Shown here: piece by piece, positions 45,090-53,831 of the stretch
Layout: each line of letters begins with the position of its first letter
How positions within the stretch are numbered: position 1 is the first letter of the stretch
Assembly (NCBI GenBank): GCA_039808765.1
Contig: JBDHTQ010000002.1
Coordinates: forward strand, 124,001-188,000
Length of the DNA stretch: 64,000 bases
From: JBDHTQ01 sp039808765
Lineage (GTDB): Bacteria > Pseudomonadota > Alphaproteobacteria > UBA2400
Direction of reading: 5' to 3'
Program-made: the position numbers and the translations under genes
The notes under the pieces: model-generated
Told to the model about the DNA's origin: nothing
What the model saw: the letters and a program-made list of their open reading frames with translations, nothing else
The model's database searches: none

Positions 45090-45502
45090 TGACCCGCATA
45101 CTATTTCTTCTGCTCTCAATCCTGTTATTGCCTACCTATGCTGCTGCCCATGGCGACCAGCAGAAGAAACCTGCTGAGTTAGAGCAAATGAGTAGCAACA
45201 TACTTGAGTTGATGGGTGAAATTACACAAGGCACTGCCACAGTTGGAGCAGATGACGATGAAGCCATGAACAAGCTACATGAGATGATTGTCTCGACTGA
45301 GGACCAGTTGGGCCACTATGCCGAGGATCTTGCTAAAACCGAGCCAGAGCGAGCATTGCGTCTCAAGTCAGCCTCCACGCAGTTTTTAGCCCAGGTTAAT
45401 GAGTTTCATGCGGCACTACATGACATCAATCGGGAAAAAACCCAGCAGGCCATAGTAAGGGCGGGGTCGGCGCATAAGTTATTGGCTTTATTATTAAAAT
45501 AG
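45089..45502 (+). CDS. Small periplasmic protein of the efflux operon
   Basis: A 137-residue exported protein with a signal peptide (cleavage near YAAA-HG) and a helical, Met/His/Asp-containing mature part (AELEQMSSNILELMGE, DDDEAMNKLHEM). It overlaps the pump gene and is last in the operon. It may bind the exported metal in the periplasm; no family is recognised. Confidence 0.7.
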   Translation: MTRILFLLLSILLLPTYAAAHGDQQKKPAELEQMSSNILELMGEITQGTATVGADDDEAMNKLHEMIVSTEDQLGHYAEDLAKTEPERALRLKSASTQFLAQVNEFHAALHDINREKTQQAIVRAGSAHKLLALLLK

Positions 45503-45510
45503 ACACAGAA

Positions 45511-45551
45511 GCATTCGCCATTCTCTGGTTCGATCCCGGTTTGCCCAGCCA
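45511..45551 (+). repeat. Diverged tRNA-Gln 3' fragment (right end of the island)
   Basis: A 41-base segment that shares TTCGCCATTC-like and GGTTCGATCCC blocks and the end CCCAGCCA with the tRNA-Gln gene at 36531-36605. It lacks a 5' half, so it is not a functional tRNA. Differences in the T-stem point to a different tRNA-Gln origin, such as the island's previous host. Confidence 0.7.
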
Positions 45552-45734
45552 TCTAGTCCGTTTTTTGCCATCAACGCTATTGAGGAAAGGCAGGGCGCTG
45601 CCGTGCGGTTATCGGCGCAGTCATATTTATTGAATTTTTATGGTAGTTTGGGGTTTGAAAGCGTCGGAAAATCTTACCTTGAAGATGGTATTCCGCATAC
45701 AGAAATGTTCAGGATGCTCATTTATAAAGATTAA
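45552..45734 (+). pseudogene. C-terminal remnant of an ElaA-family GNAT acetyltransferase
   Basis: An open frame of 60 residues with no start begins directly after the tRNA-Gln fragment. It reads ...AAVRLSAQSYLLNFYGSLGF... and ends in YLEDGIPHTEMFRMLIYKD, the conserved C-terminus of ElaA-type acetyltransferases. The N-terminal two thirds is missing, so it was cut at the island border. Confidence 0.75.
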
Positions 45735-45843
45735 TTTCCAAACTTATTAAATCTACCTTCATCTGTACATGAGAAATAATCTTCGCTTATAATCACAGAA
45801 TTAATCACAGGGATTTTTTTTGATAAAACGGCGCGAGGTAAAA

Positions 45844-46328
45844 ATGAAAGAAATCATCTATAAACCCGATAATTGCGATGATCTTGCTAAACTTCTTGCT
45901 TTTGCGCAGACGCTATTTTCTCAATATGTGCAGAAATCTGCGGCCAGCCTATTGTCTATGGCAGTCTGGCATTCGCTTTCTACACAAATGACGAAAAAAT
46001 AAGTATCAATGACATTGATTTCTTGATTCCCGAGTCATCCTTCAAACCTATCATCGCCGCTGTCAAAACAAAATTTGACGTGACTTGCGAAGAAACAACT
46101 TACCTCTCTCTGAAATTATTTTGTGAGAATGTAAAAATCAGCTTTGACACAATAGAGGAATACTACCGCGACCTGCCATGCAATTTTATCGAAGGAAAAA
46201 TAAATGGCGTCGCTTTCAGATTTGTTTCATGCGAGGCTTTACGCGAGGTTTATAAAAGAGGGGCTGAAACAATCTCAACCAAAAAACAACAATATAGAGC
46301 AAAACTAAATATCCTCAACCAGCTATGA
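45844..46328 (+). pseudogene. Frameshifted nucleotidyltransferase-like gene
   Basis: The frame from ATG 45844 (MKEIIYKPDNCDDLAKLL...) runs to FSQY, then is off by one base. The neighbouring frame continues with CAEICGQPIVYGSLAFAFYT and the motif DIDFLIPESSF, ending at 46328 after KAKLNIL-type residues. GSxxx...DxDFL is the nucleotidyltransferase signature seen in MNT-type toxins and aminoglycoside-modifying enzymes. The break is near 45930. It is probably a decayed gene next to the island; a sequencing error is the alternative. Confidence 0.65.
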
Positions 46329-46415
46329 AATTATTAAGTTTATTGAGTTTTCACTTTCGCAAAAAGTTCCGTTCGATAAGTTTTATTATTTTTAATAAAT
46401 GCATTAAACACGGCC

Positions 46416-46445
46416 TTGCTATTCTTGAAAAAAGGGTCAAATAAT
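46416..46445 (+). promoter_or_regulatory. Possible sigma70 promoter of dps
   Basis: TTGCTA (46416-46421) and AATAAT (46440-46445) with an 18-base spacer, 39 bases before the dps start codon. No GGAAC box is present on this strand. Confidence 0.4.
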
Positions 46446-46483
46446 GGCCTGCGCGAGGTCATTCAATCAAAGGGAGTTAATCC

Positions 46484-46972
46484 ATGGATCAGAAATTTGA
46501 GAGTAAAATGAACACGGGTCTTAGTCAGAAGGATCGTCAAGCTATCGCAGACGGCCTTAATCGTGTTCTCGCTGATTCTTTTTCACTTTACCTTAAAACA
46601 CACGGCTTTCACTGGAATGTAACCGGGCCGCAGTTTCACACCCTGCATGAGCTGTTTATGACACAATACACTGAGCTTTGGACGGCTTTGGATGAGATTG
46701 CTGAGCGCGTGCGTGCATTGGGATTTCCTGCCGCTGCATCATATGCGCAGTATCAGAAATTGACCTGTATCGAAGAAGAAACAGGCGTGCCGAATGCTCA
46801 GGAAATGATTCGTCAATTGGTTACAGGTAACGAATCTGTTGCCCGTGTAATGCGTGAGGTTATGCCTGTTGCAGATGATGCAAAAGACTCGGTGACTGCT
46901 GACCTTCTTACACGTCGTATGGAAGTTCATGAGAAGAATGCTTGGATGTTACGAAGCTTGCTTGAAGTGTAA
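46484..46972 (+). CDS. dps: Dps ferritin-like DNA-protection protein
   Basis: A 162-residue four-helix bundle protein. The ferroxidase-site signature is THGFHWNVTGPQFHTLHELF (about 39-58), followed by LWTALDEIAERVRALG, and the C-terminal helices run VTADLLTRRMEVHEKNAWML. Dps stores iron and protects DNA from peroxide. GGGAG precedes the start. The N-terminus is short with little positive charge. Confidence 0.93.
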   Translation: MDQKFESKMNTGLSQKDRQAIADGLNRVLADSFSLYLKTHGFHWNVTGPQFHTLHELFMTQYTELWTALDEIAERVRALGFPAAASYAQYQKLTCIEEETGVPNAQEMIRQLVTGNESVARVMREVMPVADDAKDSVTADLLTRRMEVHEKNAWMLRSLLEV

Positions 46973-46996
46973 GTTCATCGTTTAATAAACAAATTT

Positions 46997-47030
46997 AGCC
47001 TCTTTCCGAATCGGAGAGGGGCTTTTTTTG
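46997..47030 (+). terminator. Terminator after dps
   Basis: AGCCTCTTTCCG and CGGAGAGGGGCT form a long stem with a 3-base loop, followed by seven T. Confidence 0.85.
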
Positions 47031-47099
47031 TGCGAGAAAGATTGCATCTTGCCAATTGCGCGTTATAGTCAGTCAGTTTTTTTTTCAAATGGAGCCGCT

Positions 47100-47450
47100 A
47101 TGTTTATTTCCCCTGCGTTTGCCTCGGGTGTTGAAACTGCTAAAACCTCGCCGTCGATTTTTATGTCGATGATGCCCTTGCTGATTATTCTCTTTATTTT
47201 TTATCTTTTCCTTTTTCGCCCGCAGCAAAAACGCATGCAGGAATATCAAAAACTGGTGAATTCCTTGCGTCGCGGTGACCGTATCGTGACAACGGGTGGT
47301 ATTATCGGTACCATCAGTAAAGTGGAAGAAGGCAACCCTGATGTGCAGGTGGAAATTGCAGAGGGGGTAAAAATTCGGTTGCAACGCAATGCTATCGCCG
47401 AGATTCTAGCGAAAACACCCGTCACTGATGCCGAATCAGCATCCAAATAA
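47100..47450 (+). CDS. yajC: Preprotein translocase subunit YajC
   Basis: A 116-residue single-pass membrane protein: membrane helix PLLIILFIFYLFLFRPQQKRMQEY (about 25-48, with the RPQQKR anchor), then the domain with GDRIVTTGGIIGTI. The ATG at 47100 follows GGAG and avoids an unlikely upstream frame. It stands before secD as usual. Confidence 0.93.
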   Translation: MFISPAFASGVETAKTSPSIFMSMMPLLIILFIFYLFLFRPQQKRMQEYQKLVNSLRRGDRIVTTGGIIGTISKVEEGNPDVQVEIAEGVKIRLQRNAIAEILAKTPVTDAESASK

Positions 47451-47483
47451 CTGACGTCCTTAAACGAAGAAAGCAGCTTTAAA

Positions 47484-49085
47484 ATGGCCGATAATACTTC
47501 ACATTCTTCCATGCTTTATTATGCGAGCTGGAAAAAATGGCTCACGATTATTCTGTGTGTGCTTTCGGTTATTTACGCTGTACCAAATCTTTTTCCGCGT
47601 GATAAAGTTGATGCTATTGCTCAAAATTATGCGGGATGGTTCCCACTTCATCCTGTAAACCTCGGATTGGATTTGCAGGGTGGGGCGTATCTTCTGCTCC
47701 ATGTGGATATGGATACTGCGATCAAAGATCGGTTTGGCAGTGTTCTTGTGGCTGTTCGCAAAGAACTGCAAAAGCAGCGTATCGGCTATACAGATTTGAC
47801 GTCTGACTCCTCCGGGGTGCGGTTTAATCTGCGCGATGTGGATAAAGACGGATCTGCCATGGCGACAGTCAAGCGTGAAGTTGATTCAGAATTAAGCATG
47901 GACCAAACCAGTGATGGTCGGATCACTTTGAGTATGAGTGATGCTGTGCGATCGCGTTTTCAACAGCAGGTTCTTGATCAGTCGATTGAGATTGTTCGTC
48001 GTCGTGTTGATGAGAGTGGTACGCGTGAACCCCTTATCCAACGCTCGGGGGATGATCGTATTCTGCTGCAATTGCCCGGAGTCAGTGATCCACAACAGAT
48101 TAAACATTTGCTTGGCCAGACCGCAAAAATGACATTCCATCTCGTCAATGAAGAAGCAGCAGCAAGCGGTGCTTTGGCTGCTCCTGCGGGGTATGTTTCT
48201 GTGCCTGATCGGGATGATGCAAATATTCATTATGTTATCAAGCGCGAACCATCTCTCTCTGGAGAGACGTTGCGGGATGCTCAAGCTGGGGTTAATTCGA
48301 CTGGCCAACCTGCTGTCCACTTCACATTTGATGCGAACGGTGCACGTCGGTTTGCTGAAATAACGCGTGATAATGTGGGGCGTCGTTTTGCAATTGTCCT
48401 TGATGGGCAGGCAATTACGGCCCCCACTATTCGTGAGGCGATAACGGGAGGCAGAGGGCAAATCGATGGCAACTTTACTATCGCCAGTGCTGGTGAATTG
48501 GCTTTGTTGTTGCGTGCCGGGGCACTCCCTGCGCCCTTAAATGTTCTTGAAGAACGTACCGTGGGGCCTGGTCTTGGGCAGGATGCTGTTCATGCTGGTA
48601 AAGTTTCAGGGGTATTGGGATTTTTGCTTGTGCTTGTTTTTATGGTGCTGAGCTATGGCAGATTTGGTGTCTATGCGGGATTCGCCTTAACCCTAAACAT
48701 TGCGATGATTTTTGCAGTGCTTTCTGTTCTTGGTGCAACGCTAACCTTGCCGGGTATCGCCGGAATCGTCTTGACGATCGGGATTGCTGTTGACGCCAAC
48801 GTGTTGATTTATGAACGGATCCGCGAAGAGTTGCGTATGGGGCGTACGCCCGTTTCAGCCATTGATGCTGGATACAGTCGGGCGATGGCCTCTATCGTTG
48901 ACTCGAACCTTACAACCATCATTTCAGGCTTGATTTTGTTCATGCTGGGAACAGGCCCTGTGCGCGGTTTTGCCGTAACATTAACGTTAGGCGTGATTAC
49001 CTCCATGTTCTGCGCGATCATGGTAACACGGTTGATGGTGCTCAGGTATTTAAGAACTAAGCGTCCTACGCATTTGCATATCTAA
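47484..49085 (+). CDS. secD: Protein-export membrane protein SecD
   Basis: A 533-residue membrane protein with one N-terminal helix, the LGLDLQGGAYLLLHVD motif (about 55-70), a large periplasmic domain and five C-terminal helices. Motifs include GPGLGQDAVHAGKV and the ATPase-like SecD/RND-type IGIAVDANVLIYERIREELR near 436. It uses the proton gradient to complete protein export. SecF normally follows it; here a convergent unrelated gene does. Confidence 0.95.
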   Translation: MADNTSHSSMLYYASWKKWLTIILCVLSVIYAVPNLFPRDKVDAIAQNYAGWFPLHPVNLGLDLQGGAYLLLHVDMDTAIKDRFGSVLVAVRKELQKQRIGYTDLTSDSSGVRFNLRDVDKDGSAMATVKREVDSELSMDQTSDGRITLSMSDAVRSRFQQQVLDQSIEIVRRRVDESGTREPLIQRSGDDRILLQLPGVSDPQQIKHLLGQTAKMTFHLVNEEAAASGALAAPAGYVSVPDRDDANIHYVIKREPSLSGETLRDAQAGVNSTGQPAVHFTFDANGARRFAEITRDNVGRRFAIVLDGQAITAPTIREAITGGRGQIDGNFTIASAGELALLLRAGALPAPLNVLEERTVGPGLGQDAVHAGKVSGVLGFLLVLVFMVLSYGRFGVYAGFALTLNIAMIFAVLSVLGATLTLPGIAGIVLTIGIAVDANVLIYERIREELRMGRTPVSAIDAGYSRAMASIVDSNLTTIISGLILFMLGTGPVRGFAVTLTLGVITSMFCAIMVTRLMVLRYLRTKRPTHLHI

Positions 49086-49095
49086 CTTTTTACGT

Positions 49096-50277
49096 TTAAA
49101 TCATGCGAGGTTGATCGTGACTTTGTGCTCTTCCTTTTTTCATGTTGGGTGGGAGGAGTTCTTTTCTAATCAGAAGGCTTGCTGACTCGGCCATTGCGTT
49201 GAGGACTTCAGCTGTGCCTCGTCGTTTTGCCAGCTTGTATGCGCGTGGGTCATTAATCCTTTGAAGTCGCTCTACCAAGCCGTCGATGCAAAGAGGATTT
49301 TTTGTTGCCTGCCGTGTTAATGTAGGAGTATCATTTCCTCCATAAATTGCTTCTGCGATAAATGCACTTGTGGGCAAACCTGAGGCAATTAGAGCGGGAT
49401 TAACACCTTCCACGATTATTCTGGCCTCAAGAATAGCGGCTAATTTCTCAAGAAATGTAAGCGGGGCGTTAAAGCCTTTTTCAGCAGCAGTAGCGGGATT
49501 ACGCCCAAGATAAGAATCCTGCGTGGCACCAAGAGTGCTGAGAATTGGGATATACCATTTCCGACAGTGTTCAATTTCGATGGGTTCTGTCAAGACTGCA
49601 AAAGCCGCCATCGCATCCAGAACATGTCGAATCTTTTGCCCATGACGTCTGTGGTTGAAAAAAATAGACACACTACTATGTCCGTGCTCTTCTAGTGCTG
49701 AAACAAAAAATGTTTGTCCATGTTGAATATTCAGGGCACTTACAGATGCAATCTGCTGCGCGAGAAAGAGTGCATTTGGGTCAACAAGCCTATCAAGTTC
49801 TTCTGAATAATGTATTTCGGAAAGACCAAATTCATTGGTTAACGCTTGTCTCATGGTCATATTATGGGGTGGTAAAATAATAATAACTTGCGAGGGGCTG
49901 GTATTGCTAATCTTGACTTTTAGGGGAGATAGCTCACCGTGAGAGGGTGTCGCCGTGGGGGAATCTGAAATAGACATGCCAGCACGATTTATTCTACAGT
50001 TAAAGATAGCACCAATATTGGCTTGAATAGTCGGGTGGGGGGAAGCATTCAGCGTTGTAGAAGTCCATCGATTAATCATTTTGGTAAGAGCTTGTTGCTG
50101 CCCTTCAAGCGTTCTGTTATCAGTCGGTAAATCTTCTGCTGCAATGATAAAAAAATAGGTATGGTCATGCTGCGGAAAAAGGGGGGATGAGATAATATCA
50201 TTATAGCCTAAACGGTCTGCTGCTGTAGGCGAAAAGCGGTAATGTGGGTTTATTTTGGGCTGATTGAAGTGTCGCAT
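49096..50277 (-). CDS. Unknown 393-residue protein
   Basis: A protein with no recognised family, signal peptide or membrane segments. It is mixed alpha/beta, with stretches like SQVIIILPPHNMTMRQALT and EARIIVEGVNPALIASG. It converges on secD, where secF would be expected. The upstream 200 bases form its promoter region. Confidence 0.5.
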   Translation of the reverse strand: MRHFNQPKINPHYRFSPTAADRLGYNDIISSPLFPQHDHTYFFIIAAEDLPTDNRTLEGQQQALTKMINRWTSTTLNASPHPTIQANIGAIFNCRINRAGMSISDSPTATPSHGELSPLKVKISNTSPSQVIIILPPHNMTMRQALTNEFGLSEIHYSEELDRLVDPNALFLAQQIASVSALNIQHGQTFFVSALEEHGHSSVSIFFNHRRHGQKIRHVLDAMAAFAVLTEPIEIEHCRKWYIPILSTLGATQDSYLGRNPATAAEKGFNAPLTFLEKLAAILEARIIVEGVNPALIASGLPTSAFIAEAIYGGNDTPTLTRQATKNPLCIDGLVERLQRINDPRAYKLAKRRGTAEVLNAMAESASLLIRKELLPPNMKKGRAQSHDQPRMI

Positions 50278-50475
50278 TTAAAATCTTTCTTAAAAAATCT
50301 TTATTGCCTTGAAATTTGAATAATTCTAATCCAGAATTTTAAATTAATCAATGAATTGAAGGGTGAACATAGTTAATTAAACTTTAAAAGAATTTTCTTG
50401 CGTTTCCGATGCGACATGAGTAGCATGCGCGCGTGGTGGATAGACCGCTGCATGCGTAACAATAAGGAGCTTATT

Positions 50476-50550
50476 GTGCACTTTCTAGAATCGTCAAAGA
50501 TGCCTTTTTCTCAGTCTTATATTGAGGAGTGGTTTTTTGTCGTGCAATAA
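50476..50550 (+). CDS. Possible 24-residue small protein or leader
   Basis: A GTG preceded by AAGGAG at six bases opens a frame of 24 residues ending in IEEWFFVVQ. It ends 42 bases before the DUF1566-like gene on the same strand. Good initiation signals make it more than chance, but its short length makes it uncertain; it could be a leader peptide. Confidence 0.35.
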   Translation: MHFLESSKMPFSQSYIEEWFFVVQ

Positions 50551-50592
50551 AAAGTGAGCGATTTGCCTTCTTGATTATCAAGGAGACAAAAA

Positions 50593-51090
50593 ATGTCAGT
50601 AGTGAAAGTGGATTTTAATGACCTCGCACCCGGCGCGATTATAAGTGAAGGTGTAATTTATGTTGGGAAAAAGGGTGGCTCTAAGCCGATCGTGATGACA
50701 CTTAAGCCCTTTGTCATCAACGATAATTTAAGTGAAGCGGATGTGTTTGTCAATCGGCTCAATGGTTTTCCGAATGGTTATGGTGGCTATAGGAATTGGA
50801 GACTGCCTGATAAGAAGGACATTGAACTTTTGCTTAGGCTCGCCGATCAACCGGGCCCTGTGCAGGACTTTCTCGGTGTCACTGATCCTTATACAGGAAA
50901 TAACAGCAGCGGTGAGCACAAGGCGCTTTACGCTGGTTATGTGGCTGGTGGCAGCAGCGATTATTGGGGGGGAACAGAGGGCGGTGTTACTTATTATTCT
51001 GTTGATCAATGTAATTGGGCACAAAGCCAGTTCAGTAGAATACAAAGCAAGGTAAAGATGGCTGTATTTGCTTGTGCACAAGCTGATTAA
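50593..51090 (+). CDS. DUF1566-like protein
   Basis: A 165-residue protein with a strong AAGGAG Shine-Dalgarno sequence. The segment GYRNWRLPDKKDIELLLRLA resembles the DUF1566 lectin-like core (NWRLPTxxEL), and SSDYWGGTEGG then CNWAQSQFSR with KMAVFACA match its later part. It has no signal peptide, which is unusual as many DUF1566 proteins are exported. Function unknown. Confidence 0.6.
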   Translation: MSVVKVDFNDLAPGAIISEGVIYVGKKGGSKPIVMTLKPFVINDNLSEADVFVNRLNGFPNGYGGYRNWRLPDKKDIELLLRLADQPGPVQDFLGVTDPYTGNNSSGEHKALYAGYVAGGSSDYWGGTEGGVTYYSVDQCNWAQSQFSRIQSKVKMAVFACAQAD

Positions 51091-51107
51091 ACATCAATCG
51101 TGGAATG

Positions 51108-51141
51108 AAAAGCTGAGGAAACATCCCAAGCCTTAGCTTTT
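51108..51141 (+). terminator. Terminator-like hairpin
   Basis: AAAAGCTGAGG and CCTTAGCTTTT pair over 11 bp with one G-T wobble and a 12-base loop, 18 bases after the DUF1566-like gene. Confidence 0.6.
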
Positions 51142-51236
51142 CATACGTTTACATAATCTGCGTTTTAAAAAAGTGTTTAACAGGGTCATCGTATTTGCTA
51201 CTGATATAATCCTATTTATATTTATGGATAAAAAAC

Positions 51237-51770
51237 ATGATACTGAATGCTTGCACGGTAAGCCCTCCTACTCCATCACCGCCTTCATCACCTTCGGCTC
51301 TGTTCACTCGTCTTGGTACGTCTAGAAAAGAATGTTTTGCGGGGAATCTATCTCAAGATATCTATATTCCAAAGTTTCCACGCATCGTCTTAGGTTCGGC
51401 ATCATTAGTAAATGAAGTTTCAGAGCAAATTCAATTGTTGCAAAGAATTTGTAAGGTGTCGTGTCGAAGTTTCGATCTCATGGCGCTTTATTTCTTGAGA
51501 AAAAATAGACATTTGGGTGAAATTACAAAAATTTTTGATGCTCTAAATGAATCTCATCCCGAAAGCTTGATATTTTGTGGATTTGGCGGATGTCAGACAC
51601 AAAACGATTTAATCGGAAAGGGGCAGTTTAAGCCCTATGCAATTTTTGCTGATCTCCGCACTCTAAATCCCACTTTTTATGAGTTTGACGAACTTCATGA
51701 TATCACGTTAACATTGTTTTGCACGGCGAGAACAGCACCTTACCTAGAGCCTAGCTTACGCTATCTGTAA
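51237..51770 (+). CDS. Unknown 177-residue protein
   Basis: A protein with a short Pro/Ser-rich N-terminus (PPTPSPPSSPSALF) and an unremarkable alpha/beta body, no membrane segments and no recognised family. The Shine-Dalgarno sequence is weak. It converges on ptsI. Confidence 0.5.
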   Translation: MILNACTVSPPTPSPPSSPSALFTRLGTSRKECFAGNLSQDIYIPKFPRIVLGSASLVNEVSEQIQLLQRICKVSCRSFDLMALYFLRKNRHLGEITKIFDALNESHPESLIFCGFGGCQTQNDLIGKGQFKPYAIFADLRTLNPTFYEFDELHDITLTLFCTARTAPYLEPSLRYL

Positions 51771-51785
51771 TGCGTGTGATTTGTT

Positions 51786-53489
51786 CTAAGATACTATCTG
51801 TGATTGCCGTACTTGCTGTTTAACGATTGGCAGCATCGGATGGCTCATCGAAAGCTCACGTACCCCCAAATTGATCAGCATATTTGTTACGCGTGCATCT
51901 CCAGCCATTTCACCGCAAATTGAGACGGGAATACTGTGCCGAATGCCCGCATCAATCGTCATCTTAATAAGGCGTAATACGGCGGGATGCAAGGCATCGT
52001 AAAGGGGGGCAACATGCTCGTTTGCACGATCAACAGCGAGTGTGTATTGTGTAAGATCATTGGTGCCAAGGGAAAAGAAATCGCTTACTTTGGCCAGATC
52101 ATCGGCAATTAATGCTGCAGCGGGAACTTCCACCATGATACCTACAGGGGGAAGCTCATCGGGGATGTTGACTTTGCGACGGCGCAGGCGGCGGGCTACG
52201 ATTTTTAGCGTGCGGCGTGCACGCTCGACTTCTGCGACTTGGGTGACAAGTGGAAGCATAATTTTTACAGGGCCGTGGGCAGCGGCGCGCAATATAGCGG
52301 CAAATTGAGTCTCAAGCAGCTCGGGTTCCTGAAGCGAGAGGCGGATTGCTCGCAAACCCAAGGCCGGATTTGCTTCATATCCGTAAAGATGGCTTAGTGA
52401 TTCAGCGATCTTATCACCGCCAATATCAAGCGTGCGAATAGTTACCGGATATCCCTTCATTGCTTCAATGATTTCACGCAGGTGATTGTATTGCTCATCT
52501 TCGTCTGGCAAATCAGCACGTCGCATAAACATAAACTCAGTACGTAGCAATCCAACTCCTTCAGCTCCTGCATCCAGCGCGGGGGCAACCTCCATCAGCA
52601 TCTCGAGATTCGCCATTAACCGAATAGGCGTGCCGTCAAGTGTCACTGATTTTTGATGACGGAGTTTGCGCATTTCTTGGCGGCGCTGCGTAATTTTTTC
52701 AACGATGGCTTTGTATTCAAAAAGGGTTTCATCATTGGGGGCAATAATGATCATTCCCTTGCGACCATCAATGACGACCTGTGTGCCGTCTTGTGCGTAA
52801 GACAGCATTTCTTCTGGTAAGGCCATAACAGAGGGGAGGCCCAGCGCGCGCGCCATGATCGCAGCATGACCTTCAGCACCACCGCCAATGGTGGCTAAAC
52901 CTTTTACCAGTTTAGGGTCAAGCTGAGCTGTATCAGAGGGGGCAAGTTCATCTGTGATGAGAATACTGCCTTTGGGGATATTGCTGGGCGACCGCATCGG
53001 GCGGTTTAGCAACAGGCTGAGCAGACGCGTGCCTAAGCCGCGCACGTCATCAATGCGGGCAGCCAAGTAGCTATCGCTGATATTGGCAAAGCTTTTGGCA
53101 ATGGTTTCGATTTCAATTTCAAGTGCTGCTTCAGCATTGATGCGGCTGCGTTTGATGCGACCTTCAACGCCGCGAATCAGGCGCGAGCCTTCCAGCATTG
53201 CCTTGTGTGCTTCAAGCAAAAGCAGAATCTCATCGCGTGCTGCAGCAGGTAGGTCGACGGTGTGCGTGGTTGCCGCATCTAATTCGGCAATAGCTTTTGC
53301 CACAGCGACACTAAAGCGTGTCTGCTCAGAGGGAATTTCATCTGGTTCTAAGCTACGTCGCGGGGGGACGAAGGAGTCTCGTGTCAGCAAATATGCCGGG
53401 CCAATAGCTACACCAGATGCAATGCTGAGGCCGACAAGGCGATGCTCTGTCATGGGGGGCGGCGTGCTCTTAGAGACTGTAGGTGACAT
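51786..53489 (-). CDS. ptsI: Phosphoenolpyruvate-protein phosphotransferase (PTS enzyme I)
   Basis: A 567-residue enzyme I. The phosphorylated His208 is in GGGAEGHAAIMARALGLPSV, and the PEP-binding domain has EGVGLLRTEFMFM, TIRTLDIGGDK and FFSLGTNDLTQYTLAVDR. It lacks a GAF domain, so it is PtsI rather than PtsP. It overlaps the HPr gene by 20 bases and forms an operon EIIA-HPr-EI. No sugar permease is present, so the system is probably regulatory. Confidence 0.93.
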   Translation of the reverse strand: MSPTVSKSTPPPMTEHRLVGLSIASGVAIGPAYLLTRDSFVPPRRSLEPDEIPSEQTRFSVAVAKAIAELDAATTHTVDLPAAARDEILLLLEAHKAMLEGSRLIRGVEGRIKRSRINAEAALEIEIETIAKSFANISDSYLAARIDDVRGLGTRLLSLLLNRPMRSPSNIPKGSILITDELAPSDTAQLDPKLVKGLATIGGGAEGHAAIMARALGLPSVMALPEEMLSYAQDGTQVVIDGRKGMIIIAPNDETLFEYKAIVEKITQRRQEMRKLRHQKSVTLDGTPIRLMANLEMLMEVAPALDAGAEGVGLLRTEFMFMRRADLPDEDEQYNHLREIIEAMKGYPVTIRTLDIGGDKIAESLSHLYGYEANPALGLRAIRLSLQEPELLETQFAAILRAAAHGPVKIMLPLVTQVAEVERARRTLKIVARRLRRRKVNIPDELPPVGIMVEVPAAALIADDLAKVSDFFSLGTNDLTQYTLAVDRANEHVAPLYDALHPAVLRLIKMTIDAGIRHSIPVSICGEMAGDARVTNMLINLGVRELSMSHPMLPIVKQQVRQSQIVS

Positions 53490-53796
53490 CTTCGTCGAAT
53501 CCTCGTGTCACGAGTTGATCTAGTGCATCAATGGCAGCTTTTGCATCGGGCCCTCTTGCCCAAAGCTCGACAACCGAGCCGGGACCCGCCGCCAGCATCA
53601 TTAACCCTAAAATTGAGTCTGAAGCAACCACCATATCAGAAAACATCACCCAAATTTCTGCCTCAAACTCTGCAGCGCGTTTAACAAATTTTCCTGCTGC
53701 GCGTGCGTGCAGGCCGCGACTGTTGCGGATCGTGACTTTGCGGCGCTCTTCTTCATCGGTTTTATCGTCAAAAGGCATAGCGGTAATCGAATTCAT
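53470..53796 (-). CDS. ptsH: HPr phosphocarrier protein
   Basis: A 108-residue HPr with a charged N-terminal extension of about 18 residues (usual length about 88). The active His30 is in RGLHARAAGKFV (canonical HARPA has Pro, here Ala), and the regulatory serine region is ASDSILGLMML (Ser61). It passes phosphate from enzyme I to EIIA. It overlaps ptsI. Confidence 0.93.
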   Translation of the reverse strand: MNSITAMPFDDKTDEEERRKVTIRNSRGLHARAAGKFVKRAAEFEAEIWVMFSDMVVASDSILGLMMLAAGPGSVVELWARGPDAKAAIDALDQLVTRGFDEDVTYSL

Positions 53797-53831
53797 AGAG
53801 AGGTCTCAGAAAAGGCTTACACGACAGGGTG

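Larger units (their letters stand above)
36606..45551. mobile_element. Genomic island at tRNA-Gln carrying metal efflux genes
   Basis: About 8.9 kb bounded on the left by the 3' end of tRNA-Gln and on the right by a 41-base diverged tRNA-Gln 3' end ending in CCA. It holds a large serine recombinase, its DUF2924 partner, a two-component system, an RND efflux adaptor and pump, and a small periplasmic protein. The island genes look more G+C-rich and use codons such as CTG and CGC more than the neighbours do. Exact borders are inferred from the two tRNA ends. Confidence 0.75.

Noticed and set aside
45511..45551. A functional second tRNA-Gln
   Set aside because: Only the 3' third is present; the 5' half and anticodon stem are missing.
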